From JAOUEA01 sp963797635 (GTDB lineage: Bacteria > Actinomycetota > UBA4738 > HRBIN12), in NCBI GenBank assembly GCA_963797635.1, contig CAWCPZ010000003.1, positions 124,001 to 188,000 of the forward strand: a DNA stretch of 64,000 nucleotides. Reading direction: 5' to 3'. Shown here piece by piece: positions 26,857-36,055 of the stretch (the first letter of the stretch is position 1; the number at the start of each line of letters is the position of its first letter). The notes under the pieces were generated by a model. The model saw only the letters and a list, made by a program, of their open reading frames with translations. It ran no database searches and was not told the DNA's origin. The translations under genes were made by a program, and so were the position numbers.

Positions 26857-28942
26857 ATGAGCGATCGCCCGGCGAACCGGCTCGCGGACCAGACCAGCCC
26901 CTACCTCCTGCAGCACGCGCACAACCCGGTGGACTGGTACCCGTGGGGACCGGACGCGCTGAACGCGGCACGCGAACGCGACGTGCCGATCTTCCTGTCG
27001 ATCGGCTACGCGGCCTGCCACTGGTGTCACGTGATGGAGCGCGAGTCGTTCGAGGACGAAGCGACCGCGGCGTTGATGAACACATCCTTCGTCTCGATCA
27101 AGGTGGACCGGGAGGAGCGACCCGACCTGGACGGCATCTACATGGATGCGGTGCAGGCGATGACGGGTCACGGCGGCTGGCCCATGTCGGCGTTCCTCAC
27201 GCCCGACGGACGGCCGTTCTACGCGGGCACGTACTACCCACCGGAGCCGCGTCCCGGGATGCCGTCGTTCCGCCAGGTGCTGACGGGGATCGCCGAAGCA
27301 TGGGATGAGCGTCGCGACGAGATCGTGGCCCAGGCCGGCAAGGTGACGGAGTCGATCGCCAGCGTGGGGTCGCTGGAAGGATCGAACGATCCCTTGACCG
27401 GGGAGGTCGCCCGGGAGGCCATGCAGGCCCTGCGGCCCTCGTTCGACGGCCGCTGGGGCGGGTTCGGCGGCGCACCGAAGTTCCCGCAGCCGATGACGCT
27501 GGAATTCTGCCTGCGGCAGTCGCTGCGCGGCGTGCCCGACGCGCTGGAGATGGTGGTGATCTCGCTCGACCGGATGGCGGAGGGCGGGATCTACGACCAT
27601 GTGGGCGGGGGGTTCGCCCGGTACTCCACCGACGGTGCGTGGCACGTTCCCCACTTCGAGAAGATGCTCTACGACAACGCCCAGCTCGTGCAGCTGTACA
27701 CGCGGACCTGGCAGGTCACCGGCGAGGATCGCTACCGCCGCGTGGCGACCGAGACGGTCGAGTACCTGCTGCGGGAGATGCAGCATCCCGAGGGCGGGTT
27801 CTTCTCCTCCCAGGACGCCGACTCCGAAGGCGTCGAGGGCAGGTTCTTCACGTGGACCTGGGACGAGTTGGTCGACCTGGTCGGCGAGCCGGTGGCGGCG
27901 TGCTTCGGCGCCACGGTCGAGGGCAACTGGGCCGGCGAGGAGGGGCGCACGAACGTGCTGTGGCGTCCGATCGCGATCTCGGCGGTGGCGCGCGAGCACG
28001 GACTCGATCCCACGGACCTCGAGGCGATGGTGGAGGACGCGCGCACCGTCCTGTTCGAGGCACGGGACGCACGCGTCCACCCCGGCACCGACGACAAGGT
28101 GCTCACGGCATGGAACGCGATGGCGATCCGAGCGCTGGCCGAAGCAGGCCGCGCCTTCGACGAACCCCGCTACATCGAGGCGGCGACGCGCTGCGCGTCG
28201 TTCGTGCATGACGCACCTGCGTGACCAGGGCGGACGGCTCCTTCGCTCGTGGCGGAACGGGGTGGCCGGAGGTCCCGCCTTCTGCGAGGACCATGCGCAG
28301 TTCGCGTCGGCGTGCCTCACCCTCTACGAGACCACGCACGACCTCGCATGGTTCACCGCCGCGCGCGAGACGGCCGATGCGATGCTGCGGCTGTTCGCCG
28401 ACACGGAACGCGGCGGCTTCTTCGTGACCGGGTCGGACGCCGACCCGTTGGTGGTTCGTCCCAAGGACCTGCAGGACAACGCGGTGCCCAGCGGCAACTC
28501 GGTGGCGGCCGAGGTGCTGCTGCGCCTGTCGCACCTCACCGGTGAGGTGTCCTACGAGGAGGCGGGCGCGTCGGCGCTCCGCCTGGTGCGCGACGTGATG
28601 GGCAGGGTGCCGACAGGGTTCGGCCACGCGTTGTGCGCGCTGGACCTGGTCCTCGGGCCCGTCCACGAGGTGGCGATCGTGGGACCGATCGATGCGGCGG
28701 CGACGCGCGCGTTGACGCGCGAGGTCACGGTGCGCCGGTATCTGCCGAACGCGGTGCTCGCGGTGGCCGGACCGGAGGACGACGGCGCGCGCGAAGCGGT
28801 CGCGCTGCTCACCGACCGCGAGCCTCGCGACGGTCAGCCGACGGCGTACGTGTGCGAGCACTTCACCTGCAAGCTGCCCGTCACCGCGCCCGAAGACCTG
28901 GCCGCCCAGCTCACGCCCGCCGGTTCCGACGGTCTCGGGTAG
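26857..28942 (+). CDS. DUF255 thioredoxin-domain protein (YyaL type, one frameshift)
   Basis: About 695 residues when one extra base near 28210 is removed. The N-terminal domain is the DUF255 thioredoxin fold with NRLADQTSPYLLQHAHNPVDW and the active-site CHWCHVM. The rest is an (alpha/alpha)-barrel similar to N-acyl-glucosamine epimerases and glycosidases (GGIYDHVGGGFARYS, WHVPHFEKMLYDNAQL, GGFFSSQDADSEG). The natural role of this widespread family is unsettled; redox work on a sugar-like or protein substrate is suspected. The break separates two well-conserved parts. GGAGG lies directly before the ATG; a -10-like GACACT is six bases before it. Confidence 0.88.
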
Positions 28943-29086
28943 GGTCAAAGGATGTTGAAGGCTGCATCATGTTGAAGGCTGCATCATGTTGAAGGCTGAT
29001 CATCCGCGCCCGGAGACCTGGCGGCCAGCTCACGGGGGCCGGTTCCGACGGTCGCGGGTAGGGTCAAAGGATGTGGAAGGCTGCAT
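28885..29086. repeat. 83-bp imperfect duplication with internal 17-bp tandem repeats
   Basis: The last codons and 3' flank of the DUF255 gene (28885-28967) recur at 29005-29086 with one deletion and a few substitutions; both contain CGGTTCCGACGGTC and GGGTAGGGTCAAAGGATG. Between them ATGTTGAAGGCTGCATC is repeated at 28952-28968 and 28969-28985, with a partial third copy at 28986-29002. The second copy is noncoding and lies in the leader of the bcp gene. It looks like a recent local duplication, or an assembly artefact. Confidence 0.85.
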
Positions 29087-29130
29087 AGGCTGGGCTCCGA
29101 CCATGCCTGGGTACGATGGGGAGATGAGAT

Positions 29131-29589
29131 GTGAAGCCTGGAGATCCCGCACCCGCGTTCACCCTGAAGGATCAAGCGGGCAACGACGTGTCGCTCTCCG
29201 ACTTCGCCGGCCGCACGCTCCTCGTCTACTTCTATCCGGCGGCCGACACGCCGGGGTGCACCACCCAGTCGTGCGCGGTCCGTGATGCCCGCGAGGACCT
29301 CACCTCGCTCGGGGTCGACGTCGTGGGCATCTCCCCGGACGAACCGGGACCGCAGGCCGCGTTCGACGAGAAGTTCGGCCTCGGGTTCCCGCTCCTGAGC
29401 GACCCCGATCACGCGGTGGCCGACGCGTGGGGCACGTGGGGTGAGAAGTCGATGTACGGCAAGACGTACATGGGCATCATCCGGTCCTCCTTCCTGGTCG
29501 ACGGCGACGGGAACATCCGGGACGCCTGGTACAAGGTCTCGCCCAAGGACACCGTGCCGAACGCGATGAAGGCGCTGCAGCAGGCCTGA
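29131..29589 (+). CDS. bcp: Thiol peroxidase of the Bcp/PrxQ family
   Basis: A 152-residue peroxiredoxin that reduces hydrogen peroxide and organic peroxides using thioredoxin. The peroxidatic Cys43 and resolving Cys48 are in TPGCTTQSCAVRD, the PrxQ pattern with the two cysteines five residues apart. Other family segments are YFYPAADTPG and PLLSDPDHAVADAWG. GTG 29131 is preceded by GGGAGATGAGAT. Its leader contains the duplicated 3' end of the DUF255 gene. Confidence 0.95.
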   Translation: MKPGDPAPAFTLKDQAGNDVSLSDFAGRTLLVYFYPAADTPGCTTQSCAVRDAREDLTSLGVDVVGISPDEPGPQAAFDEKFGLGFPLLSDPDHAVADAWGTWGEKSMYGKTYMGIIRSSFLVDGDGNIRDAWYKVSPKDTVPNAMKALQQA

Positions 29590-29599
29590 TCCGACGCGC

Positions 29600-29647
29600 T
29601 TGACGAGGTGCTGGGTAAGCTGTAACTTACCGTAAGTGATGGCTTAC
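29600..29647 (+). promoter_or_regulatory. Promoter and operator of the arsR-like gene
   Basis: TTGACG (-35, 29600-29605), 17-bp spacer, TAACTT (-10, 29623-29628), then the start codon about eight to ten bases later: a leaderless promoter. A perfect inverted repeat GGTAAG-ctgtaa-CTTACC (29614-29631) spans the spacer and -10, and a second, GTAAG...CTTAC (29632-29647), spans the start codon. Repeat units this close to the core promoter are what an autoregulating ArsR repressor needs. Confidence 0.7.
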
Positions 29648-29983
29648 CCACTTGCCGCCGACCTCGCCCTGGACGCGCTCGGAGATCCCACCCGGCGCCG
29701 CGTGATGGAGCTGCTCCGCACCGGGCCACGCGCGGTGGGCGACCTCGCGGCCGAACTCCCGGTGAGCCGGCCGGCCGTGTCCCAGCACCTTCGCGTGCTG
29801 AAGGGCGCGGGACTCGTCACCAGCCGGCCGCACGGCACCCGGCACCTCTACTCGATCGACGACGAGGGCCTGGTCGCCATCCGCACCTACCTGGAAACGT
29901 TCTGGGACGACGCCCTCGCCGCCTTCAAGGACGCGGCCGAAGGGTCCCCCGCCACACCATCTGAGGGAGGAGAGCACCCGTGA
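29639..29983 (+). CDS. ArsR family transcriptional repressor
   Basis: A 114-residue winged-helix protein: LALDALGDPTRRRVMELLRTGPRAVGDLAAELPVSRPAVSQHLRVLKGAGLVTSRPHGTRHLYSID, with the recognition helix in SRPAVSQHLRVL. The metal-binding ELCVCDL motif of metal-sensing ArsR proteins is absent, so it is of the SRPBCC-linked subgroup. Such regulators usually control the SRPBCC gene they precede; here the GTG of that gene overlaps the arsR stop. Start at ATG 29639, with no ribosome site because the message appears leaderless (GTG 29636 is one codon earlier). Confidence 0.9.
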   Translation: MAYPLAADLALDALGDPTRRRVMELLRTGPRAVGDLAAELPVSRPAVSQHLRVLKGAGLVTSRPHGTRHLYSIDDEGLVAIRTYLETFWDDALAAFKDAAEGSPATPSEGGEHP

Positions 29984-30447
29984 TCGACCCCATCCGCCGC
30001 ACCATCACGGTCACCTGCGACCCGGCCACGGCCTTCCGCGTGTTCACCGACGAGATGGCCACGTGGTGGCCGCTCGACACCTTCTCCCGATCGGCCGATG
30101 AAGGCGGCGCCCCCGTGGCCTCCATGGTGTTCGACCACGAGGGGGGCGGCACGATCTGGGAGGTGCGCGCCGACGGTGGGCGGGCATCGTGGGGCCAGAT
30201 CCTCGCCTGGGAACCACCTACCCGGCTGGTCATGGCGTGGAAACCGCACGACCGCCCCGTCGGACCCACCGAGGTCGAGGTGACGTTCACGGCGCTCGAG
30301 GAGGGCGGGACACGGGTCGACCTCGAACACCGAGGCTGGGAACGCCTCGGCGACCTCGCGCTCGAGGGCCGCGAGAACTATGCGAGCGGGTGGCCGATGG
30401 TCTTCGATCAGCGATTCGCCAACGCCGCGAACGGGGTGGCCGCCTGA
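29980..30447 (+). CDS. SRPBCC (AHSA1-like) domain protein
   Basis: A 155-residue START/SRPBCC fold protein: RRTITVTCDPATAFRVFTDEMATWWPL, a central GGGTIWEVRADGGRASWGQILAWEPPTRLVMAW and a C-terminal helix with ENYASGWPMVFDQRF. The fold makes a hydrophobic pocket for an unknown small ligand. It starts inside the stop of the arsR gene (GTGA), forming the common ArsR-SRPBCC toxin-free two-gene unit seen in actinobacteria. Function beyond ligand binding cannot be assigned. Confidence 0.88.
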   Translation: MIDPIRRTITVTCDPATAFRVFTDEMATWWPLDTFSRSADEGGAPVASMVFDHEGGGTIWEVRADGGRASWGQILAWEPPTRLVMAWKPHDRPVGPTEVEVTFTALEEGGTRVDLEHRGWERLGDLALEGRENYASGWPMVFDQRFANAANGVAA

Positions 30448-30522
30448 GGGGCACGCCCACGCAGATCCGCTCGATCCGCGCCCGGTAGACTGGCCGCTTC
30501 CCGACCTCCAGGAGGCTGGCCC

Positions 30523-31032
30523 ATGCCCAACGCCACCATCGTCACGAACCAGGGTTCGTTCACCGTCACCCTGATGCCCGAGCACGCCCCGAAGACCGTG
30601 CAGAACTTCGTCGATCTCGCCACCGGCGGACGTGAGTGGACCGACCCGCGGGACGGCCAGACCAAGTCCGATGCCTTGTATCCGGGCACCGTGTTCCACC
30701 GGGTGATCGACGGGTTCATGGTGCAGGGCGGCGACCCCACGGGCACGGGCATGGGCGGTCCCGGCTACACGTTCGAGGACGAATGCCCGCCCGACGGTCC
30801 CACGTTCAACCAGGTGGGTCGGCTCGCGATGGCCAACGCCGGACCCGGCACGAACGGTTCGCAGTTCTTCGTGACCGTGGCCGAGACGCCGTGGTTGAAC
30901 GGGCGACACACGATCTTCGGGCAGGTCACCGAGGGCTACGACGTGGTGGAAGCGATGTCGAAGGTGGCCACCAGCGGCCAGGACAAGCCCGCCGACGAGA
31001 TCGTGATCGAGCGCATCGACATCGCCGAGTGA
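30523..31032 (+). CDS. ppiA: Peptidyl-prolyl cis-trans isomerase (cyclophilin)
   Basis: A 169-residue cytoplasmic cyclophilin. The catalytic Arg is in FHRVIDGFMVQGGDPTGTG, followed by LAMANAGPGTNGSQFFVT and NGRHTIFGQV. There is no signal peptide. A -10-like TAGACT (30486-30491) and an AGGAGG ribosome site give an ordinary leadered start at ATG 30523. The next gene begins within its stop codon. Confidence 0.95.
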   Translation: MPNATIVTNQGSFTVTLMPEHAPKTVQNFVDLATGGREWTDPRDGQTKSDALYPGTVFHRVIDGFMVQGGDPTGTGMGGPGYTFEDECPPDGPTFNQVGRLAMANAGPGTNGSQFFVTVAETPWLNGRHTIFGQVTEGYDVVEAMSKVATSGQDKPADEIVIERIDIAE

Positions 31033-31661
31033 CCGCCGTCCTCTGTTACGGGGACTCCAACACCTGGGGCTACGCCGCCTCGACCCAGCAGCGCCTGGGC
31101 CGATGGGAGCGGTGGCCCGGCGTCGTGCAACGCGCGCTCGGTGAGGACGTCCACGTGATCGAGGAGGCCCTCAACGGCCGCACGACGGCGTTCGAGGTGC
31201 CGTTCGATCCGGGGCGCAACGGGCTGGCGTACCTGCCGATCGCGCTGGAGAGCCACGCGCCCCTCGACGTCGTGGTGATCGCGCTGGGCGTGAACGACCT
31301 GTTCGTGCCGGGGGCGCTCTCGGTGCACCATGCGGCGCGAGGCGCGATCACCCTGGCCGAGGTGGTGGCGACGAGCGGCACCGGGCCCGGCGGCGAGGCG
31401 CCCGAGGTGCTGCTGCTGGTGCCGCCCCCGCTCGCTGCCCTCGGGGTGTGGGACGCCGAGAGCCCGCACGCGGAGCTGGAGTCCCGCGGGTTCGCCGACG
31501 CCTACCGCCTCGTGGCCGAAGACGCCCAGGTGCCGCTGCTCGACCTCGGGGCGTTCGTGACCTCGAGCCCGGTGGACGGCGTGCACTTCGAGGCCGAGGA
31601 CCACCGCGTGATGGGCGAGGCGATCGCGGCGGCGCTGCGCGACCTGATGGAGCTGCGCTAG
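31029..31661 (+). CDS. SGNH/GDSL-type esterase
   Basis: A 210-residue hydrolase with the GDSL block YGDSNTWGY (nucleophile Ser), block III VIALGVNDLF with the Asn, and the C-terminal catalytic pair in VDGVHFEAEDH (Asp and His). Arylesterase-like; the substrate is unknown. GTG 31029 overlaps the cyclophilin stop, so the two are coupled. No signal peptide is visible, so it acts in the cytoplasm. Confidence 0.9.
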   Translation: MTAVLCYGDSNTWGYAASTQQRLGRWERWPGVVQRALGEDVHVIEEALNGRTTAFEVPFDPGRNGLAYLPIALESHAPLDVVVIALGVNDLFVPGALSVHHAARGAITLAEVVATSGTGPGGEAPEVLLLVPPPLAALGVWDAESPHAELESRGFADAYRLVAEDAQVPLLDLGAFVTSSPVDGVHFEAEDHRVMGEAIAAALRDLMELR

Positions 31662-31696
31662 CGCGCCGTCGTCGTTGGCCCGCGTCACGCGGCGAG

Positions 31697-32215
31697 TCAC
31701 GCCGGCGGGTCGAGCCGGTACACGAGGTGTCCCCAGCCGGCGCGGATCGTCCCGCGCCAGATCTCGAACCCCAGCTTCTCGGCCACCCGCCACGAGCCGA
31801 TGTTCTCGGGGCGGATCAACGAGATGAGGAACGCCGGCTGCAGTTCGGCGAACGCCCAGTCGCGGCAGGCGGCACCGGCCTCGGTGGCGAACCCCCGCCC
31901 CTGCCGGTCGCGGCGGATGTGCCAGCCCAGCTCCAGCAGCGACTCGCCGTCGACGTCCTGGAACGAGGGCCCGCAGTCGCCGATCACCTCGCCGGTCGCG
32001 CGTTCCTCCACCGCGAGGAGCCCGGTGCCGTCCGCCACGTACCGCTCGAGCTGGCGGTCGATCCATCGGGCGGTGGCCGCGCGGTCGAACGGCGCCGGGT
32101 ACCACCGCATCGACACGGGGTCACCCAGGACCGCCTGCAGGGCATCGAGGTCGGAGCCGTCGGCCGCGTACGGGCGCAGGCGCAGACGCTCGGTCTCCAG
32201 GGTGGGCGGACTCAT
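31697..32215 (-). CDS. GNAT family N-acetyltransferase
   Basis: A 172-residue RimJ/RimL-like acetyltransferase. It begins LETERLRLRPY and contains the acetyl-CoA loop RRDRQGRGFATEAGAACRDWAF, then LISLIRPENIGSWRVAEKLGFE. The substrate may be a protein N terminus or a small amine; it cannot be told from sequence. ATG 32215 is used; a -10-like TAGACT lies ten bases upstream. It diverges from the hydroxypyruvate reductase gene. Confidence 0.9.
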   Translation of the reverse strand: MSPPTLETERLRLRPYAADGSDLDALQAVLGDPVSMRWYPAPFDRAATARWIDRQLERYVADGTGLLAVEERATGEVIGDCGPSFQDVDGESLLELGWHIRRDRQGRGFATEAGAACRDWAFAELQPAFLISLIRPENIGSWRVAEKLGFEIWRGTIRAGWGHLVYRLDPPA

Positions 32216-32319
32216 CCGACGGACGAGTCTAGATGCCGTGGTCACGGCTCGCGGTTACCGCTCCCCCGGCGGTTCGGTCCATACTGCGGGCTCTCCACGC
32301 GCACGGAAGGATCCTCCTC

Positions 32320-33306
32320 ATGAGCGAACGACCGAACATCCTGGTGACCCGGCCGATCATGGACGGGGCGACGGCGACCCTGCGCGAACGCGCCGACGTC
32401 ACGATCCACGAGAACGAGTTCGGCATCCCGCGGGACGAGCTCCTCGAGGTGATCGCCGGCCGCGACGCCATCATCACGATGCTCACCGAGCAGGTCGACG
32501 CCGAGTTCCTGGCCGCGGCCGGGCCGAACCTGACGATCGTCGCCAACCACGCCGTGGGCTTCGACAACATCGACGTTGCCGCGTGCACCGCCGCCGGCGT
32601 GCTGGCCACCAACACGCCCGACGTGCTCACCGAGACCACCGCCGACACCGCGTTCGCGCTGCTGATGGCGGCCGCGCGGCGCCTGGGCGAAGGGGAACGC
32701 TTCCTGCGCGCGGAGCGGCCCTGGATCTGGGGTCCGCTGATGATGCTGGGCCAGGACGTGCACCACAAGACGATCGGCATCGTGGGGTTCGGCCGGATCG
32801 GGCAGGCGGTGGCCCGGCGCGCGAAGGGCTTCGGGATGGACGTGATCTACGCCGACGCGTTCCAGCTCCCCGCCGACGTCGAAGCCGAGACCGGCGCCCG
32901 GCGCGTGGAGCTCGAGGCGCTCCTGGAGCAGGCGGACTTCGTCTCGATCCACACGAACCTCACGGAGGAGACGCGGCATCTGTTCGACGCCGAAGCGTTC
33001 AAGCGCATGAAGCCGACCGCCGTGTTGGTCAACACCTCTCGCGGGCCTGTCGTCAACGAATCGGCGCTCGCCGATGCCCTGGAGTCCGGCGAGATCTTCG
33101 GCGCGGGGCTCGACGTGTTCGAGCGTGAGCCCCAGGTCGAACCCCGTCTGCTGGCGCTGGAGAACGTCGTGGTGATCCCGCACCTGGGCAGTGCCACGGT
33201 GGACACCCGGGATGCCATGGGCGCGCTGGCGGTGCAGAACGTGTTCGCGGCGCTGGACGGCACGCGGCCGCCTACACTGCTGAATCCCGACGCGTTCAAG
33301 GAGTGA
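32320..33306 (+). CDS. hprA: Hydroxypyruvate/glyoxylate reductase (D-2-hydroxyacid dehydrogenase)
   Basis: A 328-residue NAD(P)-dependent D-2-hydroxyacid dehydrogenase. The Rossmann motif GFGRIGQAVARR is at about residues 156-167. The catalytic Arg (NTSRGPVVNE), Glu (DVFEREPQ) and His (VIPHLGSATVDTR) are all present. VANHAVGFDNID is the usual substrate-domain segment. The family reduces glyoxylate or hydroxypyruvate. Position at the head of a block with PEP carboxylase, serine-glyoxylate aminotransferase, malyl-CoA lyase and malate-CoA ligase argues for hydroxypyruvate to D-glycerate, a serine-cycle step. PEP carboxylase starts eight bases after its stop. A string CCATACTGCGG at 32279 matches one before sgaA. 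Confidence 0.85.
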   Translation: MSERPNILVTRPIMDGATATLRERADVTIHENEFGIPRDELLEVIAGRDAIITMLTEQVDAEFLAAAGPNLTIVANHAVGFDNIDVAACTAAGVLATNTPDVLTETTADTAFALLMAAARRLGEGERFLRAERPWIWGPLMMLGQDVHHKTIGIVGFGRIGQAVARRAKGFGMDVIYADAFQLPADVEAETGARRVELEALLEQADFVSIHTNLTEETRHLFDAEAFKRMKPTAVLVNTSRGPVVNESALADALESGEIFGAGLDVFEREPQVEPRLLALENVVVIPHLGSATVDTRDAMGALAVQNVFAALDGTRPPTLLNPDAFKE

Positions 33307-33313
33307 CGACGGC

Positions 33314-35916
33314 GTGACCGCCCGCGCGGCCGCTTCGACGGGCCGCCGAGAGCGGCCCGCCTCCCCTGAGCTCCGGCGTGACGTTCGCCTGCTCACGACG
33401 ATGCTCGGCGACGCGATCGCCGAGAGCGGCGGCCCCGCGCTGCTCGCCGAGGTGGAGGCGCTCCGCCTCGCGACGATCGCGTTCCGGGGCACGCCCACGG
33501 CGGCCCGCCGGGCCACGATCGTCTCCCTCGTGGATCAGCTCGATGTGTCACGCGCCGAAGACGTGATCCGCGCGTTCACCTGCTACTTCCAGCTGGTGAA
33601 CCTGGCCGAGGAGCGCCAGCGTCTGCGCGTCCTGGCGCGTCGCGCCCGTTCGGGCAAGCCGGTGAAGGACTCGATCGACGCCCTGGACGTGGATGCGTCC
33701 GCGTTCGAGGATCTGCGCATCACGCCGGTGCTGACCGCCCACCCCACCGAGGCCAAGCGTCGCGCCGTGGTCGAGCACCTGTGGCGGATCGGCGCCCTGC
33801 TCGAACAGCTCGAGGACCTGCCCACGGGAGCCGCCGATGAGCAGGAGGTCCATCGCCGGCTGCGCGAGGAGATCGCCGGGCTGTGGCGTACGGAGCCGAT
33901 CCGCCGGCATCGTCCCGAACCGCTCGATGAGGTGCGCGCGACGCTCGCCCTGTTCGACCAGACGATCTTCGTGACCCTGCCGGCGATCTATCGCGCGGTG
34001 GACCGCACCCTCGACCCCGAACGCTGTGGAGCGCGGCCGCCCTCGTTCGCGCCGTTCCTCCGATGGGGCACCTGGGTGGGGGGCGATCGTGACGGCAACC
34101 CCGCCGTCACCGCCGAGGTCACGCGGGCGGCGATGGCGATCCAGACCGACCATGCGCTCCGGGGGATGGAGGCGGCCGCTCGGCGGATCGCCCGGACCCT
34201 GTCGGTGTCCGAGCGCGACGTGCCGCCGAGCCGCGCACTGCGCCGGGCGTTGGATCGGGACGCCGGCGAGCTTCCCGAGGTCGCCACCGAACTCGGACGG
34301 ACGCTGTCCGACGCACCCCACCGACGGAAGCTGGGCCTGGCGGCCCATCGGCTCGCGGCGACCCGGCTGGGCATCCGCGGGGCCTACGCCGGCCCGTCCG
34401 AGTTCCTCACGGACATCGAGACGCTGCAACGCTCCCTCGAGGCCGGTGGCGCTCCGAGGCTGGCGTGGGGCGAGCTGCAACACCTGCGGTGGCAGGTGGA
34501 GACGTTCGGGTTCCATCTGGCGTCGATGGAGGTGCGGCAGCATTCGAGCGTGCTGGCGACCGCCCGCGAGGAGGTCGCCGGTGCGCGGTCATCCCGGCCC
34601 TCCCCGCAGACGCGCGAGGTGCTTGGCGACCTTCCGGGCGATCGCGGACATCCAGCAGCGCCTGGGACCGGAGGCGTGCGAGCGCGTCGTGGTGAGCTTC
34701 ACGAAGTCGGCGGCGGACCTGGCCGGAGTGCTGGAGCTCGCGCGCGTCGCGGTGCCGGAGGGGCCCCCCGATGTCGTGCCCGTGCCGCTGCTCGAGTCGC
34801 GCCACGAACTCGCGAACGCCACCACGATCCTGGACGAGTGGACCGCGATGCGCGAGACCAGGGCGCTGCTTCGCCGCCGCGGCAACGAGCTCGAGGTGAT
34901 GGTGGGCTACTCCGATTCCGCGAAGGAGGTCGGCATGCTCGCCGCCAACCTCGAGCTGTACGCGGCGCAGCGGTCGATGGCGGCGTGGGCGCGCGAGCAC
35001 GGACTGCGGCTCACGATCTTCCACGGCCGCGGCGGCGCCTTGGGCCGCGGCGGCGGACCGGCGAGCCAGGCGATCACCGCCGAGCCACCGGGTTCGATGG
35101 ACGGCCGGTTCAAGGTGACCGAGCAGGGCGAGGTGGCGTTCGCCCGCTACGGGAACCCCGCGCTGGCGCGGCGGCACCTGGAACAGCTCACGAACGCCGT
35201 GGTGCGCGCGAGCCGAGGAACCCACCGGCGCCCACGATCCCGCCGACGGGTTCGCCGAGGAGATCGCCGTGCTGTCGGCGGCCTCGCGCGAGCGGTACGA
35301 GTCGCTCGTGCACGCCGACGGGTTCGTCGAGTTCTTCCGGCGCGTCACCCCGATCGCGCAGATCGGCACGCTGCCGATCGCGTCGCGGCCCGTCTCGCGA
35401 GGCCTGGACGCCGGCGCCGTGCTCGAGGACCTGCGCGCGATCCCATGGGTCTTCGCCTGGGGTCAGAGCCGCGTGAACCTCACCGGGTGGTACGGGCTCG
35501 GCGCCGGACTCGCGGCGGTGGCCGGCCGGCGCGGCGGGCTCGGGCGCCTCCGCGCGATGGCGCGTGCGTGGCCCTTCTTCGCCACGCTGCTCGAGAACGC
35601 CGAGCTCTCGCTCGCGAAGGCCGACCCGGCGATCGCGGATCTCTACCTGGCCCGCGGCGACCGCCCCGACCTCAGCGCCACGATCCGCGAGGAGATGCAG
35701 CGGACCACCGAGCTCGTCCTGTCCGTGACCGGGCACGACCACGTGCTGGACGCCAAACCCGACCTGCAGCGCGCCATCGAGTTCCGGAATCCGTACGTCG
35801 ACGCCCTGTCGTTCCTGCAGGTGCGGTTCCTGGGCGAACGGCCCGGCGTGCGCACGGAGCGCCTGGTCCAGGCCACGATCAGCGGGGTCGCGGCCGGCCT
35901 GCAGAACACCGGCTGA
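33314..35916 (+). CDS. ppc: Phosphoenolpyruvate carboxylase (two frameshifts)
   Basis: About 866 residues after removing one extra base near 34624 and one near 35213, matching the length of bacterial PEP carboxylases. The catalytic His143 is in VLTAHPTEAKRR, with GGDRDGNP, the essential loop FHGRGGALGRGGGP, SMDGRFKVTEQGEV, and a C-terminal QNTG that normally forms part of the active or inhibitor site. It fixes bicarbonate onto PEP to give oxaloacetate, the anaplerotic entry of the serine cycle. GTG 33314 starts eight bases after hprA. The N terminus is shorter than in enteric enzymes. Both breaks are single extra bases in fully conserved regions, so the gene is probably intact in the organism. 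Confidence 0.92.
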
Positions 35917-35975
35917 ACGGCGGGTCCCTGACCGGCGGTGAGGCGGCCGGGCTATCGCCGGATCCGGCACCTATG

Positions 35976-36010
35976 CCATACTCCGGTCTTCCTTTGAACG
36001 CCCGTTCAAA
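35976..36010 (+). promoter_or_regulatory. Promoter with an 18-bp palindromic operator before sgaA
   Basis: A perfect palindrome TTTGAACGCCCGTTCAAA (35993-36010) lies ten bases after a -10-like CATACT (35977-35982), in CCATACTCCGG. It would cover the transcription start, a position that blocks RNA polymerase. Arms of eight bases with a two-base centre fit a dimeric TetR- or GntR-type repressor. A near-identical CCATACTGCGG precedes hprA at 32279. The regulator gene is not in the window. Confidence 0.6.
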
Positions 36011-36055
36011 CTTCGGGCTCTGCCGTTCGCGGGGCCTCGTGAGGGAGGGACAGAC

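Noticed and set aside
26779..28320. Open frame that would extend the third LuxR gene far upstream on the minus strand
   Set aside because: The extension is antisense to the DUF255 gene and has the low-complexity composition of a shadow frame; only the 218-residue regulator is supported.
33314..35916. ppc as a true pseudogene
   Set aside because: Both breaks are single extra bases and all catalytic motifs and the C-terminal QNTG are conserved, with the same error type as in unrelated genes of the window.
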